5,066 nucleotides of DNA from Acidobacteriaceae bacterium (GTDB taxonomy: Bacteria; Acidobacteriota; Terriglobia; Terriglobales; Acidobacteriaceae). The stretch covers positions 1 to 5,066 of the forward strand of contig JAICMT010000158.1 in assembly GCA_025929125.1 (NCBI GenBank). Direction: 5' to 3'. Shown piece by piece: positions 4,562-5,066 of this stretch; position 1 is the stretch's first letter, and each line of letters starts with the position of its first letter. Under the pieces are notes generated by a model. That model was not told where the DNA came from. It did no database searches and saw nothing but the letters and a program-made list of their open reading frames with translations. The translations under genes and the position numbers were made by a program.

Positions 4562-5066
4562 TCAGCCCGGAAACGCCCCGCCGCGATGCCTGCCGGTCTG
4601 CAGGTCCAAAGCAAACTCCACCTCGCGGTCCGTCTGCAGGTTCCAGCCAAAGCCGCGCAGCTCGCCCCCGCTCACTTCGTTCACGCGGATCCCCTCCCAG
4701 CTCAGCCGGGCGGACTCCCACGCCAGCCCCTCGCGCCCCCATGCCACCACCGAATGGAATCCCACAAATACCACTAAGTCTTGGTCCACCAGCTCCCGCA
4801 CCTCTATCACCGGACGCAGCGGAATATGCACGCAGCTCTCCGGAGCGCGCGTGTCCACCACGTAGGCATATCCACCCGCCACCGCACACATCTCCTGGGC
4901 CTTTGGACAGCCGAACACTCCGGTCGGCATGCGTGCATCCGCGAAACCCCGCGCACACGTCGCCAGAAACTCGCCGCCAGCCGCAGGCCGCACCATCAGC
5001 AACAGCGCCCCGCGTGCCAGTGTCTGCTCTTCGCCCGCCACCTGCCGTGGATACACAAACTGCCGC
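4562..5066 (-). CDS. Conserved-looking hypothetical protein, 5' part beyond the window
   Basis: The frame is open to the right edge, giving 167 visible residues up to a TGA at 4564-4562. A GTG at 5056 could start it, but the upstream codons (R-Q-F) read on without a stop, so this is probably an internal Val. I do not recognise a named family. The visible part is soluble-looking, with no membrane segment. It has a strand-rich pattern: GALLLMVRPAAGGEFLATCA early, then CAVAGGYAYVVDTR, a Pro/Val-rich IPLRPVIEVREL, LVVFVGFHSVVAWG, and LRGFGWNLQTDREVEFALDL close to the end. The Trp/Gly-rich GFHSVVAWGREGLAWESARLSW area looks like conserved core. Cysteines occur in CARG, FGCP, EMCAV and SCVH contexts but not in a CxxC pair. 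It is convergent with rsmD. Function unknown; that it is a genuine gene is well supported by protein-like composition. Confidence 0.75.
   Translation of the reverse strand, partial: RQFVYPRQVAGEEQTLARGALLLMVRPAAGGEFLATCARGFADARMPTGVFGCPKAQEMCAVAGGYAYVVDTRAPESCVHIPLRPVIEVRELVDQDLVVFVGFHSVVAWGREGLAWESARLSWEGIRVNEVSGGELRGFGWNLQTDREVEFALDLQTGRHRGGAFPG

Overview
This window looks like chromosomal DNA from a GC-rich soil bacterium, most likely an Acidobacteriota member of the Terriglobia type. That placement is inference. It rests on GC-rich codon use and on several proteins (the 135-residue orphan, the degenerate receiver, the site-2-protease-like CBS protein and the right-edge hypothetical) that resemble lineage-restricted families I associate with that group. 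I see no insertion sequence, phage gene, CRISPR array, tRNA or rRNA. Codon use appears uniform, so nothing suggests recent transfer.

Layout, left to right. (1) Positions 1-726, minus strand: the first 242 codons of a PLP-dependent cysteine synthase (CysK/CysM family), cut by the left edge. (2) A 114-bp divergent spacer holding short TAAAC repeats. (3) Positions 841-1248, plus: a 135-residue protein of unknown function. (4) Positions 1259-2143, minus, convergent with it: rsmI, the 16S rRNA C1402 ribose methyltransferase. (5) Positions 2211-2597, minus: a stand-alone receiver-like protein with Cys at the phosphoacceptor position. (6) Positions 2747-3904, minus: a membrane protein with the site-2 protease (M50) fold and two CBS domains, whose zinc-binding HExxH motif reads RETAR. 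(7) A 72-bp divergent spacer with a -10-like hexamer exactly six bases before each start codon. (8) Positions 3977-4543, plus: rsmD, the 16S rRNA G966 N2-methyltransferase. (9) Positions 4562-5066, minus: the C-terminal part of a conserved-looking hypothetical protein, cut by the right edge.

Functionally, the clearest genes are housekeeping: cysteine synthesis and two 16S rRNA methyltransferases acting on the decoding/P-site side of the 30S subunit. The less ordinary part is the minus-strand series pseudoprotease, pseudoreceiver, rsmI. Two neighbouring proteins keep signalling folds but have lost their catalytic residues, so both probably act by binding rather than by chemistry. The most useful leads are the RETAR substitution, the Cys-for-Asp receiver, the possible leaderless divergent promoters at 3905-3976, and two tiny upstream ORFs whose stop codons overlap the starts of the receiver-like gene and rsmI. 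No intrinsic terminators are evident at either convergent junction.
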